Source: Bolinopsis microptera (Eukaryota > Ctenophora > Tentaculata > Lobata > Bolinopsidae). Taken from it: a DNA stretch of 64,000 nt. The notes beneath the pieces were generated by a model, which saw nothing but the letters and a program-made list of their open reading frames with translations, was not told the origin of the DNA and did not search any database. The stretch is from positions 19,078,740 through 19,142,739 of the forward strand of contig NC_087074.1 in assembly GCF_026151205.1 (NCBI RefSeq), given 5' to 3'. The position numbers and the translations under genes are program-made. Positions 13,179 through 29,600 of this stretch are shown one piece after another (the first letter of the stretch is position 1; each line of letters starts with the position of its first letter).

Positions 13179-14670
13179 AAAGACCCCCATTTATATTTAT
13201 ATCTTTTACATTTTACACCTGTCACTCACATCATATATACACCACAAAAGAAAAAGATTCATTCAATCATTACATTATACACTCACTCCACCAAACACGC
13301 ACACAACCCATTGAAGAAGGTTACACGCGGGTGTACCGTTCGCTTTATCCGAAGGGAAAAATGATACTTTACGTAACGCGCGATTTACGTCTTGGTAGCT
13401 AAATTACTCAAGCGCTATTTGTCAGAGCGACACAAATACGCGGCGCGAGCGCTTGCGCGGCTCTCTTATCCACCACTCATGTTTACATCGTACCAGGCAA
13501 TGGTTCAGTTTAATTATGGTAAGGGCACAGCCTGTCAAAAACCCTTTTCGGATGATCCGTCGACACCGCCTGAAGGTGACTGCATAATAACGGATCATCG
13601 TGGAATCAAACGTTAATAAGCTTGCAGCTTCCGATGTCAATGTATTCATTTTAGTGTCGCATGCTTGAACTGGTTTTGGACCTCTTCATGCTTTTAATTT
13701 ATTTATTATTGTTATTTAGTATTATGAGCTGATGTGTACATATACATACGGTATCTAAAAATTAAGCGTATAGCGAGCATATTTAAACAATTTTCAAGCA
13801 ATAATGTATTGCAAGCAGCTTCAACTTAAATATCGCATAAAAATCATTTAACTCAAAACTAAAATTTTATTGGAATATAGGGAAAACTAAAATAAAATTA
13901 ATGTCAGACCCGTCGCCACTCTCAGCAGTCAACCAGGGCTCATAAAAGCTTAACAGCGCCTGGGTCCGTTCACCAACTGTGCTAATGTGAGTGGCGGTGT
14001 GGTAAGACCCATTTTTAACAGCGTGAATATTTATTAAATACAAGCGCGCTAGCTGCTAGCATACTTGTTTCATTTAATTTTAAATCAAATTTATTCGGAT
14101 ATATATTTATTGATTATGTATTGAATTGGTGATAAATAATAAAATTGTCTTTTCTCAAAAAAAATTGTCTTTTCTCAACCCTCTCTCTTCTAAGAGCTAT
14201 GACTGTTGTTCTCAATAGGTCAATCACCCGTTAAATTTGATTTTAATTATTTAATATTTTGTATTTTCAATGTGGTATTTGGCTAATAGTGTTATCAACA
14301 ATCAAAATGACAAACAGACAAATGTTCAATCAATTTTATGTTAGACTTAGCAACATCAACTCAGCCACTGTATACTATACGAATTAATGAATAAGGAAAC
14401 TAATATAGTACAATGTCAAATGAGTTGATGAGCAACTCAAGTATACAAAATTATTTTACAATTATGTTTATTTCATTATTCGTAATCTAATCTAATCTAA
14501 GATAAACCTAGAATACTTTGAGAAGAGTTGTATCATGAAAATATTTTATTGTGATCATCATCATTGAAAGTCCTAGATTTAGATCTAGAGTCCTAGATTT
14601 GTTTGTGTCAATTTTGTAGATATTTTACTGTACTATTTTATATTGTATACAATTTTACGGACGAAATGAT
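13179..14670. other. intergenic, no gene recognised
   Basis: Includes the retrotransposon's 3' flank and mixed AT-rich sequence. A short complementary pair (CGCCACTC near 13913 and GAGTGGCG near 13990) was noted. No supported coding region. Confidence 0.5.
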
Positions 14671-14674
14671 CCCA

Positions 14675-14807
14675 GGGGGACTCCCAACCCACCGCTTCGG
14701 CAAGTAGTTGATGCACCGATCACAAGCAAGAGCCACTTTGGTCTACTTGCTGTGAGGTGTCTTAGCTACATGGGTTGGGGGTCCCCCCCCTTTTTTTTTT
14801 TTTTTTT
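14675..14807. repeat. hairpin element with nested stem and poly(T) tail
   Basis: GGGGGACTCCCAACCCA (14675-14691) pairs with TGGGTTGGGGGTCCCCC (14771-14787) with one mismatch. Inside, GCAAGTAG (14700-14707) pairs with CTACTTGC (14743-14750). A run of about 17 T follows the outer stem. It may be a short inverted-repeat element, or a structured RNA gene with a Pol III-like T-run terminator. No convincing A and B boxes were seen, so neither reading is established. Confidence 0.5.
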
Positions 14808-15234
14808 CATCATCATTGAAAAGTGTCTGATAGGAAGTTGAGTCGAAGAAAATTATTATTTTGGGGTAAGAGTGAGCACCATTATTATCTGTGGTTTCAT
14901 GGTTCATCCCTATCTAGCAAAGAAGAAGTTTATTCGTTTGAACTAGGGCCTTTGGGCCTAAGTGGGAACGTCTAATTTTATAACTATATTTTATATTTTA
15001 CCCTAACTATGATGTGGTGGCATTTCATACTTAACTAAATTTCAACTTTGAAAATAAATAGATTATTAGTGACAACAAATTATAGTTTAAGACATCCATT
15101 CTGCATTGTGTTTCCAATATTAGAATTTATGATATGTATTGATTGAATAATTGGTAATAAATTTAACTTTTGTTTTATTAACTTTTGTTTTATTAACTAT
15201 TTGATTTTTTAAGGTATTTTTAAATCAAGATATT
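14808..15234. other. intergenic, no gene seen
   Basis: AT-rich, with a short duplicated phrase (ACTTTTGTTTTATTA) near 15167-15195. Nothing coding recognised. Confidence 0.5.
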
Positions 15235-15242
15235 ATGTTAAT

Positions 15243-17372
15243 TAGGTTGGTTCAAAAAAACCAAAATTTCTCAAATTTTGCTGAGTATAAGCTCAAACTT
15301 TGATCCCATGGCTAAAACACCCCCAAAAAATTTTTTTTGGTCCAACTCGTCTGGGATGGGACTGCACATGCCACGCCCTAATTTTTTGAGGTTCTTATAC
15401 AGGTAAAATTCTTAAAATTGCCGTTTTTGACCTTTAAACTTCTAGATAGTGTCCCGAAAGCAATGGAGTGTAATATAAATGTGATAAAAAGGTTAACTTT
15501 AGTCAAGGTCTCATGTCTCTACGACCTTAGCATCAACATGTCTCTGCGCCTCCATTTTAAGGCGCGGTCGTGTCTCAACCATTGCTCAGTAAAGGTCGTA
15601 GAGACATGAGACTTCAACTAAAGTTAACCTTTTCCTACCATTTATATTAGAGTAGCACAGATTCAAAGCTCTAAACACATTCCTTTATCCTTAAAACGAC
15701 GATCATATGAATTTTGCCTGTAAAAGTTGATATCTTGATGTCAATTAACATCGTAAGCTTTTGAAATTAAGATTAATTAAATGAGTCATAATTCTTCACA
15801 CAATATTTACACACAATATGAAAATATAAATACAGGAAGTCTTTCTTGGATTCGACATTGAACTTTTCTCGGTCCCTGCACTGGAAAGTGGAACTGATCC
15901 TTTAGGTTTAAAGAAGTCAGCAGGTTCTGATTTAGGTACCCTGGTTTTCGGATCGCCTTGTCTTCACAAGCAAGCTGTCTAATCTTCGTTGCCAAAAAGA
16001 ATTTGTTGCCAGAGGAATATTTTCGTCAAACTAGGATTTAAATGAGGTCCTTATAATTTCTTTATGACTCGTCAGCTATAGGATAAGCATTGATGAGGTC
16101 CAATAATTCCTTCATAGCTCGTCACTGACAGGATCATTATCAACGATATCCAATGATTCCTTCATAGCTCGTCACTGACAGGGTCACCGATCACTATTAA
16201 TAAGGTCTGATGATTTCTTCTTGACTAACGAGGTACAATAATCTCTTACTGATACGTCAAGCCAAGTTAAGTAAATAACTATAAATATCCAAGCATTAGC
16301 TAACAAAATAGCATCTGGTTCTAATTCCTTTACCAAGTTATCAGTAATGGATCTAAATTAATCTTTTCTGTAAACTGATCTTCTTAAAGCTGAAGGACTG
16401 ATTCCCTCTCCAGTCCCCAAGATGGGGAATATTTGTTAAATTATTGTAGGATTCATGAAGAGGGGAAATTCTCCACGGTATGCTTGCGTTCTTCTGTAGG
16501 ATGATGCCATAGCTGCCATATTCCCAATACTCGAACAGCTCGTTCTCGACAGTGACAACAGCAGTATACAAATTCACAAACTGCTCATTCATAAACATAA
16601 GGCTCCGGAATGCGACTTCATTTTAAGAGAGCTTGGAAGAGGGCGAATTCCCCCAGTAATGTTTGTTTTCACTAGCATTGTAATGCAAGAAATTTTGCAA
16701 CGCAATGCAACCAACGAAGTTGTTCTTACCTCTGACAGTTCCAGGGTGTGGAGACGTGGAATCCAAGGAAGATTTTCTGTATTTTTTCATATTGCGTGTA
16801 ATATAAATATTGTGTGTTAAGTATTATGATTCATTTAATTAATCTTAATTTCAAAAGCTTACGATGTTAATTGACATCAAGATATCAACTTTTACAGGCA
16901 AAATTCATATGATCGTCGTTTTAAGGATAAAGGAATGTGTTTAGAGCTTTGAATCTGTGCTACTCTAATATAAATGGTAGGAAAAGGTTAACTTTAGTTG
17001 AAGTCTCATGTCTCTACGACCTTTACTGAGCAATGGTTGAGACACGACCGCGCCTTAAAATGGAGGCGCAGAGACATGTTGATGCTAAGGTCGTAGAGAC
17101 ATGAGACCTTGACTAAAGTTAACCTTTTTATCACATTTATATTACACTCCATTGCTTTCGGGACCCTGTCTAGACGTTTTAAGGTCAAAAACGGCAATTT
17201 TAAGAATTTTACCTGTATAAGCACCTCAAAAAATTAGGGCGTGGCATGTGCAGTCCCATCCCAGACGAGTTGGACCAAAAAAATTTTTTTGTGGGTGTTT
17301 TAGCCATGGGATCAACGTTTGAGCTTATACTCAGCAAAATTTGAGAAATTTTATTTTTTTTGAACCAACCTA
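15243..17372. mobile_element. fold-back DNA transposon, non-autonomous, 2,130 bp
   Basis: The left arm (15243 to about 15830) and right arm (about 16795 to 17372) are reverse complements over about 580 bases with few differences. Ends are TAGGTTGGTTCA and its complement. The flanks carry the exact 8-bp direct repeat ATGTTAAT (15235-15242 and 17373-17380), as expected from insertion. An 8-bp duplication is known for hAT and P superfamilies, and the element could use either kind of transposase. The core encodes no transposase that I can recognise. It contains degenerate tandem repeats of about 65 bases (about 16040-16250). Each arm also contains an inner inverted repeat (15486-15530 with 15591-15633, mirrored on the right). 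Confidence 0.93.
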
Positions 17373-17596
17373 ATGTTAATAGTTAATAATAGTTAATAGT
17401 AATAGTTAATAGTACTATGTTTACAGTATGCACTGAAGGGGTATCTTAGGAATTTTCTTGAACCTTTAACAGGTACCCCTCCTCATTTAACCCTCAATTA
17501 TGTATCATTGTGTTTTGATTTGATTCATAATTTGTATGGTAATATTATCTTTAGATTAACCATTTGGTTAAATGTACACTTTGTCATAAGTTTTAA

Positions 17597-19984
<2,388 letters not shown>

Positions 19985-21426
19985 ACTTTGGATATCAATT
20001 GAACATTTTATCTGGACTGAGTTTTTTAAATGGGCTGTTAACCAAGATGTCACTGACACTCTGCTATTTATTAATACTTTTATTGGAAGTTGAATATTGA
20101 GCGATGGAGTTTATGTAGTGTTGACTAATTTATTGTTCCCTTTTAACCAAATTCTATCCGTTTTATTTTGATCGGGAACTGAAATTAATATCATGTCAAA
20201 CGTCTTTTGAGGACCTATCAAATTATCCATGCATGACAACTTGAAATGACAACTATCAACCAGATTAGCTTAATAGTTAATTGTCTGATTGTCAATTAAA
20301 CAAAACTTTCTCTCTAATCGTTCATACATGAAATATGCAAACTCAAAAATAGTTAGTACAGGGATGTATGCGACTGTGTGAACCAGGGAGCGAATTTCTT
20401 TAACTTCACGAGCGACCACATGATTATGATAAACTGAAACACGAAGGTGTTGTACTGTTGGAGCTTTAATATGACAATCGGACCGAAGACTGTGAAGAAG
20501 AAGAGGCAACAGTGAGTATTTGTTCAAATTTATATTCTCTGATTTTTTCGCAGTTTTTAATATCTTTAATGAAATGGTTGATGATAAACTCGTCAATTTC
20601 CCCGAATGCGGAAATTTTATCAGTATCAAGGAGTTTCAATTTTGAATATAATTCCCAAGATATCACCAAATAAGTGATATGTCCGTGCAAATTTTTAGAT
20701 CTGGTTTATTTGACACAATAAATGAAGACTTGTTATAAATTAGATTGCATCAAATTACTAAATAGATTAGAAGATGCCCATCGCCGTGCTTATCAATCAG
20801 CAATTCCGTGATAGTCACCTCATTCTGCTCCAAACCAAACTGCGCTATATTTTCTGAGAGCACCAGCAAACTGCGGGTAATCAAATTGCTGTGACCAGGA
20901 AAAGGCAAGCAACTTGCTCTAACTTGTAATGCATAATGTGGCGAATCGTCTACCCCACTTTCCACCGTTCTCTTATATTATAGTCACTTTTTTAACCTCT
21001 GCTGTATATAACGCTGTAAATGTATGTAAATGTGGCCTGTTTTCTGTGCACGTGCATGGTCTGTACATTTCACGTGCACGGTCTGTACATTGCACGTGCA
21101 CAGACTGTACATCATGCACACTTTAAGAGTCTCGTGATGCTGGATTGCCGCTGTACTTCTGCTTGATTAATAGTTGAGTTAGTACGTTTATCCGTGAATA
21201 CAACTCTCTCTCTCTCTACTTTGTGATTTTACTTACGTTGCTTGTATTCTAAAGTTGTATAATAAAGTGATTTAATGTTATTTATCTGGTAGTGTATAAA
21301 ACTCTTGAAATTAGCGTGTTCTATTTTTGTAGCTCACTAATTGATGATAGTTCGGCCGAATTTTCGGAATGGCAAGTTGTAAGGACATTTTACCGTTTAT
21401 AAGGTGTTTGTGGCGTGGGCTTAATT
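19985..21426. other. intergenic between RIOK2 and RIMBP, no gene seen
   Basis: No supported coding exon. Three imperfect 22-base repeats with the E-box-like palindrome CACGTG lie at about 21049-21114. A short CT run lies near 21204-21217. Confidence 0.5.
21049..21114. repeat. three 22-bp repeats each containing CACGTG
   Basis: The unit CACGTGCACGGTCTGTACAT recurs three times with small changes. CACGTG is the core site for bHLH/bZIP-type factors, but with no transcript start identified nearby a regulatory role is only a possibility. Confidence 0.6.
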
Positions 21427-22024
<598 letters not shown>

Positions 22025-23370
22025 TCGATTCCTTACACCAGTGTCCCTTTACCTTAATTAGGCAAACGTCTTGAATCCCTTTTGGCCTTTTTAATGTTCA
22101 ATTGTCAACTGCCTTGACTCAATCCGAATCACAGGGTGCCCTGATATTTGTAAATACTCTCTTCAATTCACTGTAACTACAGAATTTGAACTGCAACTGC
22201 AACGGGAAATTCACCATAATATAATAATAATACTGTAGTGCACTGTACATAATGATATGGAGGTTATGATGATTAATGAATCTGCTGGCATGGTTACCAT
22301 GGCAACAGGTATTAGTTACCCAGTGTATCATCAGTTACTGTTCGACGGACTGATAACTGTCCTTGGTTTACATTTCTTCTTGTTTCTTACTCATATTGTT
22401 AACACCTTATACCGGAAATAAGTGAATAAAACTTCCCGTTTTGCGCTTACTTCCTTGGTAGAGAGATGATCAAGTGATCACTTAGAGACAACTTGTAGAC
22501 ATATAATGTCAGTTGAGATTCTAGAGGGCTTCTTTCCTTGATTCCTTCAGAAACTTGGAATTTGAGAACAAGTATGTAGTCGTGAAGCCCTCTGTGTGTT
22601 TATAACAGGTATTAAATATGCTGTGTAGTCATAGTCCAATCAGCCCGCTTGTTTTTCAAACTTAATCATGGATATTTAAACAATTACCTGCAGCCTTTCA
22701 ATGTGTTACAGCAATGTTATCACGCACATTGTTTAGTCGATTGGAATATTCAGTTTACATGTTAAAGTTTGTGTTTCGTATTGAGGAGTCTCTCTCTCTC
22801 TCTCTCATGAGGTCGAGGATTCACGACTCTTGCCTCTAGCCCTGAGGGGTATTGAACTTTACATTAACTGTTTTACTGTAGGATTTTATGTTAGAATAAC
22901 ATTCAAAACGCTAGGTTAAATTAGTCTATTTAGTACCGGCTTGGAAACCAGACCCACTCTAATCGCATTTCTAGAATTAGTTAGAATTAGTTAAGAGGTT
23001 GTGGCTGCACTAACTACTAAGTTGTACTATATCCCGTCACTCGTATATATAATCTCCCAGCAGTGTGCACTCTGCAATGTAGTGTATACAGGCACGCCTC
23101 GCGTTACTGTGTCACTTGTAGGAGCTCTCGCTTCTGTCTGGTTGGGGTGAAGTTAGTTGGGGCTGGTATTTGTTCTTGTCTCTTTATGTCTGTTAGTTTG
23201 ACATGTCATCTTTGTGAGAAGTCTACGTCTATTTGAGTGGTGATGGCCATATTCACAGCCCCGTGCCGTATATTCATCTTTTCTCTGTTGAAGCTTTACC
23301 TTGACAAACGCAGTGGTGAGCTAATACAGCTGCACTATTAGGGTGTACTGTAAAGTTGAGGCCTCACTCT

Positions 23371-23730
<360 letters not shown>

Positions 23731-24711
23731 GCTCTACACTTGTCGTCAACAGTTGAGATCTAATGTTTTACAGTTTACATTTTATTATTATATAATGTAC
23801 TCGTAATTTTAAAGTTCGTTGTGCAATTATCAGCGCGGTGTATTATTTCGTTGCGTTATTTCGTGTGTTTTCGTTTGGTGGCGGTTGAAACTTGTTCTGC
23901 ATATTATGCAATTTTAGAACCGAAATTAGTCTAAAATCTCGATTTAAGGAACGAGGCTCCAGATTCCTGTCGTCTTCACAGCTGGGTGTGTGCTCTTTTA
24001 CGGGTTTAAATTACAGTCTTATTAAAGGTCAATCGTAGAACTTGGGCTCTCTCTCTCTCAAAGAGTAATAACTTGGGGCCCGTAAATGGGATAAACGTTC
24101 GAGAGTTGCTAGTTTGAATCCTGGATTCGCCGCTACAATTTGGTTGTGATAGTCAGTGGCTGCTTCTTTACTCTAATCCTGATCTTCTCACATTTGCACT
24201 TTGCAGTCAGCATTAGATTAACAGATTCTTATTTTGTGTTTTCTTTGTTTGCTAGTTTGCTAATTTCCTTGTTTCGCGCATTAATTGTTGATCGTAATTT
24301 TCATTTCCCTCACACGAATTTACTGTCAGATTTGTCCTCTCTTTTTCAACTATATTATTCAGTTTTTACTTTTGCTCGGTGTGTCCCGATATAAGCTGCC
24401 CGCTTATTCTGATACAATGTTATAATGTATATTATATAATAGTCATTAGACATTGATTGCTACATCACAATATACACTCATTACAGTGCAGCTGTTAGAA
24501 CTCAGGTTCTAACCTTGCTAACCTTCACACTTTCCCAATATAACACTAATTTGACAGTAGTATCCACGACTATATAGTATAGCACTCACTACTGTGTAGT
24601 TGATTGAGATCAGGTGACAGCCAATTCCATTAGTTGACCCCATTTTGATCCACTCTACAATTATTAGATGCGTTCCACCTCGTTCCACATGGTTGAGTTA
24701 GTCGCATTCTA

Positions 24712-24712
<1 letters not shown>

Positions 24713-24745
<33 letters not shown>

Positions 24746-24758
24746 GGTTACCCCCCCA
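24713..24758. repeat. poly(G) run with element-like end
   Basis: About 32 G followed by AGGTTACCCCCCC. This resembles the two ends of the G-capped hairpin element at 25919-26021 with the middle missing. Confidence 0.6.
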
Positions 24759-25565
24759 TTATACAGGTGAACTGTTATTTTTTCTGTTCTTCGGTTTTAC
24801 AGTAATGTTTTTAAGTTCTATCCTGTGTCACATGTTGTAATAGTATGCTGATTATTTACTGCTCTTCAATACGGAAACCAATCGTAATACCCATCTCTTC
24901 AAATATAACAGTACACAGTTAGCTAATACCGCTAAAGTTCTCCCCCAATACTACAGATAGTGCATAATCCAACAATCACAGACTCAGTACCCAATCACCC
25001 GCCCCCCTCATCTCATCACATATTTACAACCACCATTTTCATAATCACCAGGAAACTAATAACCCTGCAATGATACGAGCTGGGCTAGCAATATTACAGT
25101 GCCTCATTATATTGGTTCAGATAGACTGATAGGAGTACAGGTCGAGTTAGGGTTACCTTGACAACTACCGGAAGTACGGAGCCAGTAAGCACTAACCCTC
25201 CCTTATGTACTGGTTACTGTTAGTATTGTTGTTCGGTTTGTGTTGTATTGGTTGTGATATATACCCAGTATTGGTTTATTGTTATTTGTTGAACTGTACC
25301 ACGGATTTTACGTGAGGTAAAAGACTTTGAACAGAGGGGGGTGGAGCTCAAACTCTCAAAGACCGAGGAATCAGTTATCGTTTTGTTACAATATAATCGT
25401 TATATAATTGCCAAACCTTGCTGATTGAAGACAACTTTCTTTGTTCACCCAACGCTACATCTACAAAATCAGTATCCAGAACTTTTACATTTCTTTGCTT
25501 TGGTGAGCTCCTTCTCTGACTACTGAATACCCTGGCATTACACCTGCTGAACTACTCTACAAATA

Positions 25566-25713
25566 ATGGTGAAGTGGGTTGAAGTACAATGCGGTGTGGT
25601 ACACCCTGTTCGTAAACCCCGTCCTCTCATGAAGTGTCGCTACTTTAACTCGGAACACTCTATCCAGACGTCCCCTTCTTATCTGCAATTCAAGAAGGAT
25701 CTCTCAGCTCTCA
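25566..25713 (+). CDS. RIMBP: candidate first coding exon of RIMBP
   Basis: ATG opens a frame of 49 codons (MVKWVEVQCGVVHPVRKPR and on) ending one base into a codon at a strong donor, A/GTGAGT. The exon at 29204 has a good acceptor after a long pyrimidine tract and enters in exactly the matching phase. This is supported by splice phase and codon-like composition only; I recognise no domain. The alternative is that translation starts at ATG 29221. Confidence 0.45.
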
Positions 25714-26636
25714 GTGAGTACTGCTAACAAACATATTATTGTGATGGCGAGTATTGCTAACACAGGGTTTATATAGTTGTTGTCTTGTAGATACTCGGAT
25801 AAAGTTGCTGCTGAGTTTGGCACTAATTGTATACGTCACTAATTGTACACGTCACTAATTGTACTAATTGTACTAATTGTACACGTCACTTAAGTCTTAA
25901 CGTCATGTTGTAGAGGCGGGGGGGGGGGGGGGAACCTCATTTTACCTCATTCGGGCAGCCAAAAAGGGAAAAATTGGGATGAGGTGAAATGAGGTAAAAT
26001 GAGGTTGCCCCCCCCCCCTCCAGAGGCGCGTTATCGTCAGATGGTGTTTAAACAGTTCCTCAGTTTGTGAGTATTTTGTAGGTGGTGGGACATTGTGGCG
26101 CCTACAAGTAGTACTTAATACTTAGTAGTTAGTAGTTAGTAGTTAGCAGCAACAACGTCCTTATCAGCCCCAGACCCCTGATTGAAAGATCACTCAGTTA
26201 AAATTCAGCACGTTGAGTGTCTGTAATAAATGTTAAATAGTCCGTGCTATCTGTCTCCTGTCATCTCGTTACAACAACCACCCTACTTTGTCGGAACATC
26301 CCTGTCGGAGATGTCAGAACAAGATTGTAACCCTCCCAAACACACATTGTGAAGACCCACAAACCATCTTAACACTTCAAACACTAACAACACCACACAG
26401 TGGAGAGATTACAGTAAAGTACCAGAAGGGGTTCTGTAAAGCCGTACAACACATCACGTGACCAAACACCACGTGACGTGACATAACACGTGACATAACA
26501 CGTGATCAATCATCACAAGGGATCATATAATACACGATATATCGAGCTCTGAGAAGGAATCCCTGTAGTAGACTAGAACTTGTCAACTACCGGACAGTCG
26601 TATGTTTTACTCAGCATGGTGCCCCGCTGTGGTTTC

Positions 26637-26680
<44 letters not shown>

Positions 26681-29600
26681 GCTATGTGGCGGGAGGTGGT
26701 ACGGGATACAGTGTGGTCGAGAGTGGACAGCTTGATCTTGTTGTGTGTTGCACACTTCTTGTGTCCTCCTCTGCCTGAAACAATCGTTATCTCATCCTGC
26801 TGTTGTTGAGTTGTTGTGGCTTGCGCATAACTATTGTGCAGTTGGTGGTTACAGTAGCCGCTCGTCTAGCGTGTATAATTTATAACTTGTTCCTTGAGTC
26901 TGATATTAAATATTGAATAATTGCGCACGGTTAAAGAGCAATACAATTCGTTGTTGTGGTTGTTATCTGGCGTTAATTGATGGTGGTCAGTCAAATTTGT
27001 GTTTCACGGAGTGGACGACGTGTCGGTCAAGTGATTCACTTCTAACATTTATTTTTGATGCAGTCGTGAAAAATAGCTTTATTAGCTGGATGGTTTGGTT
27101 GGATCGTGCTCTGTAAAGTTCTACCACAATAAAGTTACAGCCCCTATCTTTATATAATGTGGCCATGGTGTGCTTAAGAACTAAGTGTGACGTTGTTAGA
27201 CTTCATATTGATAATATCTTACCACCTCACTTATGATATCTTACCACCTCACTTATAATATCTTACCACCACCTCACTTATAATATCTTACCACCTCACT
27301 TATAATATCTTACCACCTCACTTATAATATCTTACCACCTCACTTATAATATCTTACCACCACCTCACTGTACACTGTATGATATCTAGCCCAGCTATTA
27401 TTGGCTCGACTAACTGTTCATACTGAAAGTTAACTCGACTTCTTGACGCGTACCTTATCTTCAGCTCATAATATAATGTAACTTTGTTAGTAGTATAGCT
27501 GTTATCCCTTGATATCTTATGGGTACCCCAAACTATTAGTGATTCTTTAGTTGTGTTACGTGTATCTTGTAGGTGTATTCATTGTAACTGAACAAATTCC
27601 CCTCGCTTCTCCTGAAGCACTTATGATATACCTGGCACTTTGACACGTGATATTTCTAGCCCTTGATCGCTGATCATTGTCAAGCAATAACATTTGTGAA
27701 CTGTTTATCACGTGTCAAAGCAATTCTGAGAAAAGTTAATGATATACAAGTAATTTGATGAATGCCAGGTGGCAAAATCTGATGCCCTCGCTATGAATAG
27801 ATGTAATATGCGCTATCCTCACTGGCGCAAAAAACCATTTCATGCTTTGTTAGGCTCAATGCTCATTGGCTATTATATTATGAATTAGAGTACATAGACC
27901 TCTAAGAGGAATATGTGACTTGGTTTAATAGGTACATTGCCAGCAGTATAGTATAATGATATATTTTATAGTGTTCATTATTATATATGTTATACTGTGG
28001 TTATAATAATGGATATTTTGTGATATTTTGTACTTTATTGATGTGTTTTAGTGTGGAGTACGTTGTTATTTCACGTGACTCGTGAGTGTTGCCTTGATCC
28101 GAGTCCTAATGGCAGTCTAAACTATAACGATTACCTGTCTTAGTAACCAGTCCAGGTGTGCGTCAATCTTTTGTTACCCTCCCAATTCCAGAGATAGGAT
28201 TCTAGGGTTATTATACCTTATAAGGAGATGTCAGGAGCATAATAGAAATCTCTCTATATTCCCCTCTCGGAGAGGATGAGTCGGAGAATCGTGTGCCGTT
28301 GCTATCTCTCTATTCACACAAATAGTCACTAAATTGGTAACCTAGTAACTACATTAGTAACCATTAGTAACCACACTCAGGCCGGTGTTGTCAGAAGATC
28401 GCACAGGTTGTTATCACTCCACACTCACCACACCTCAACTTCACTCACTGAGATGCAGTAGGAGTAGACACAAACCAAACTCAGGTACCCATCCCGGCTG
28501 CCACTCACTCCCACAAATGGTATTCTTAAATCACAGCTGGTTACCTAAGAATGTTCTGAGACATTTTACTTACTTTTTATCCATTATCTTCATTACACCA
28601 TTGTGTCGTTATAGCTAAATACCTAATCAGTTAGCTGGTCTCTGTTTATTTCGAAAGTCTATTTTTTTTCAAATGTTGTGTCCCATGAAATATTAATTGA
28701 TGATAATTAAAGCTTTTATATGGACAGTTTTATTAATGTTGCGCTATTTTAAGACGTTTTTCCTGTCGACGACCTATTTTGACAAAGCTAATTTCGAGCC
28801 TATGGTTATGTCATTTTGCAATTTTACTTGTGACTGTTTGCATTGCTTCCACTGCTATCCATTTTAAAAGCTAACTTAACATCTCTTAACAAGACGATCA
28901 AAAGTTTGCACACATTAACGGTAAATATCATTAAATTGTCCTAGGTTAACTCTCTCTCTCTCTCTGTTTAAACGAAACTCGTAATGATGACACGAAAACG
29001 ATGAAAGTTTATCCGATACATCTCGCTCTGCAACTTTGAAGTTAAATAATGACCGTGTGCCCTGTTTGAACTGTCAACTATTAACTGTTTAAAACTGCAT
29101 ATCTGTACTGTGTTAGCTGTTGATCTAGCTGTCAACTGTAAAGGCTGTCAACCCTTTAAAAGCTGTCAACCCCCCTCTGACCCCTCCCTTCCCCACGTGT
29201 CAGGATGTACGAGGGGGGACATGAGCGCACACCGGAGAGTATCGAAGCTGCCCTCGCTTAAAGCACCTAGTCCAAGCACACAACAACAGCACTTAGCACC
29301 CACATCTCCTGCTCCTTCATCTGCTGGTTAGTTCAAACTTATTACTACATTTATTATTTGCATCTGGTCACGTGTACTGGATTTGTTAATGGCACATATT
29401 TCCGAGTTTTAAACGTTTACAGTTTGCTCAGTAAACTTCCTCGTAGATTGTTTAAACTTACTCTTCAGCCTTCGTTAACAGATACCAATGAAATCAAACT
29501 TGCCTGTTGTTAAAAGTAAAAGTAAGTTAAAGCAATTGATCAATCGCATTAGTTACAATAAGATAATAAACAGGATCAGATGATACACCCTCCTTGAGCT

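Noticed and set aside
24060..24140. tRNA-like B-box phrase (TAGTTTGAATCCT)
   Set aside because: No cloverleaf or A box could be built; at most a decayed SINE.
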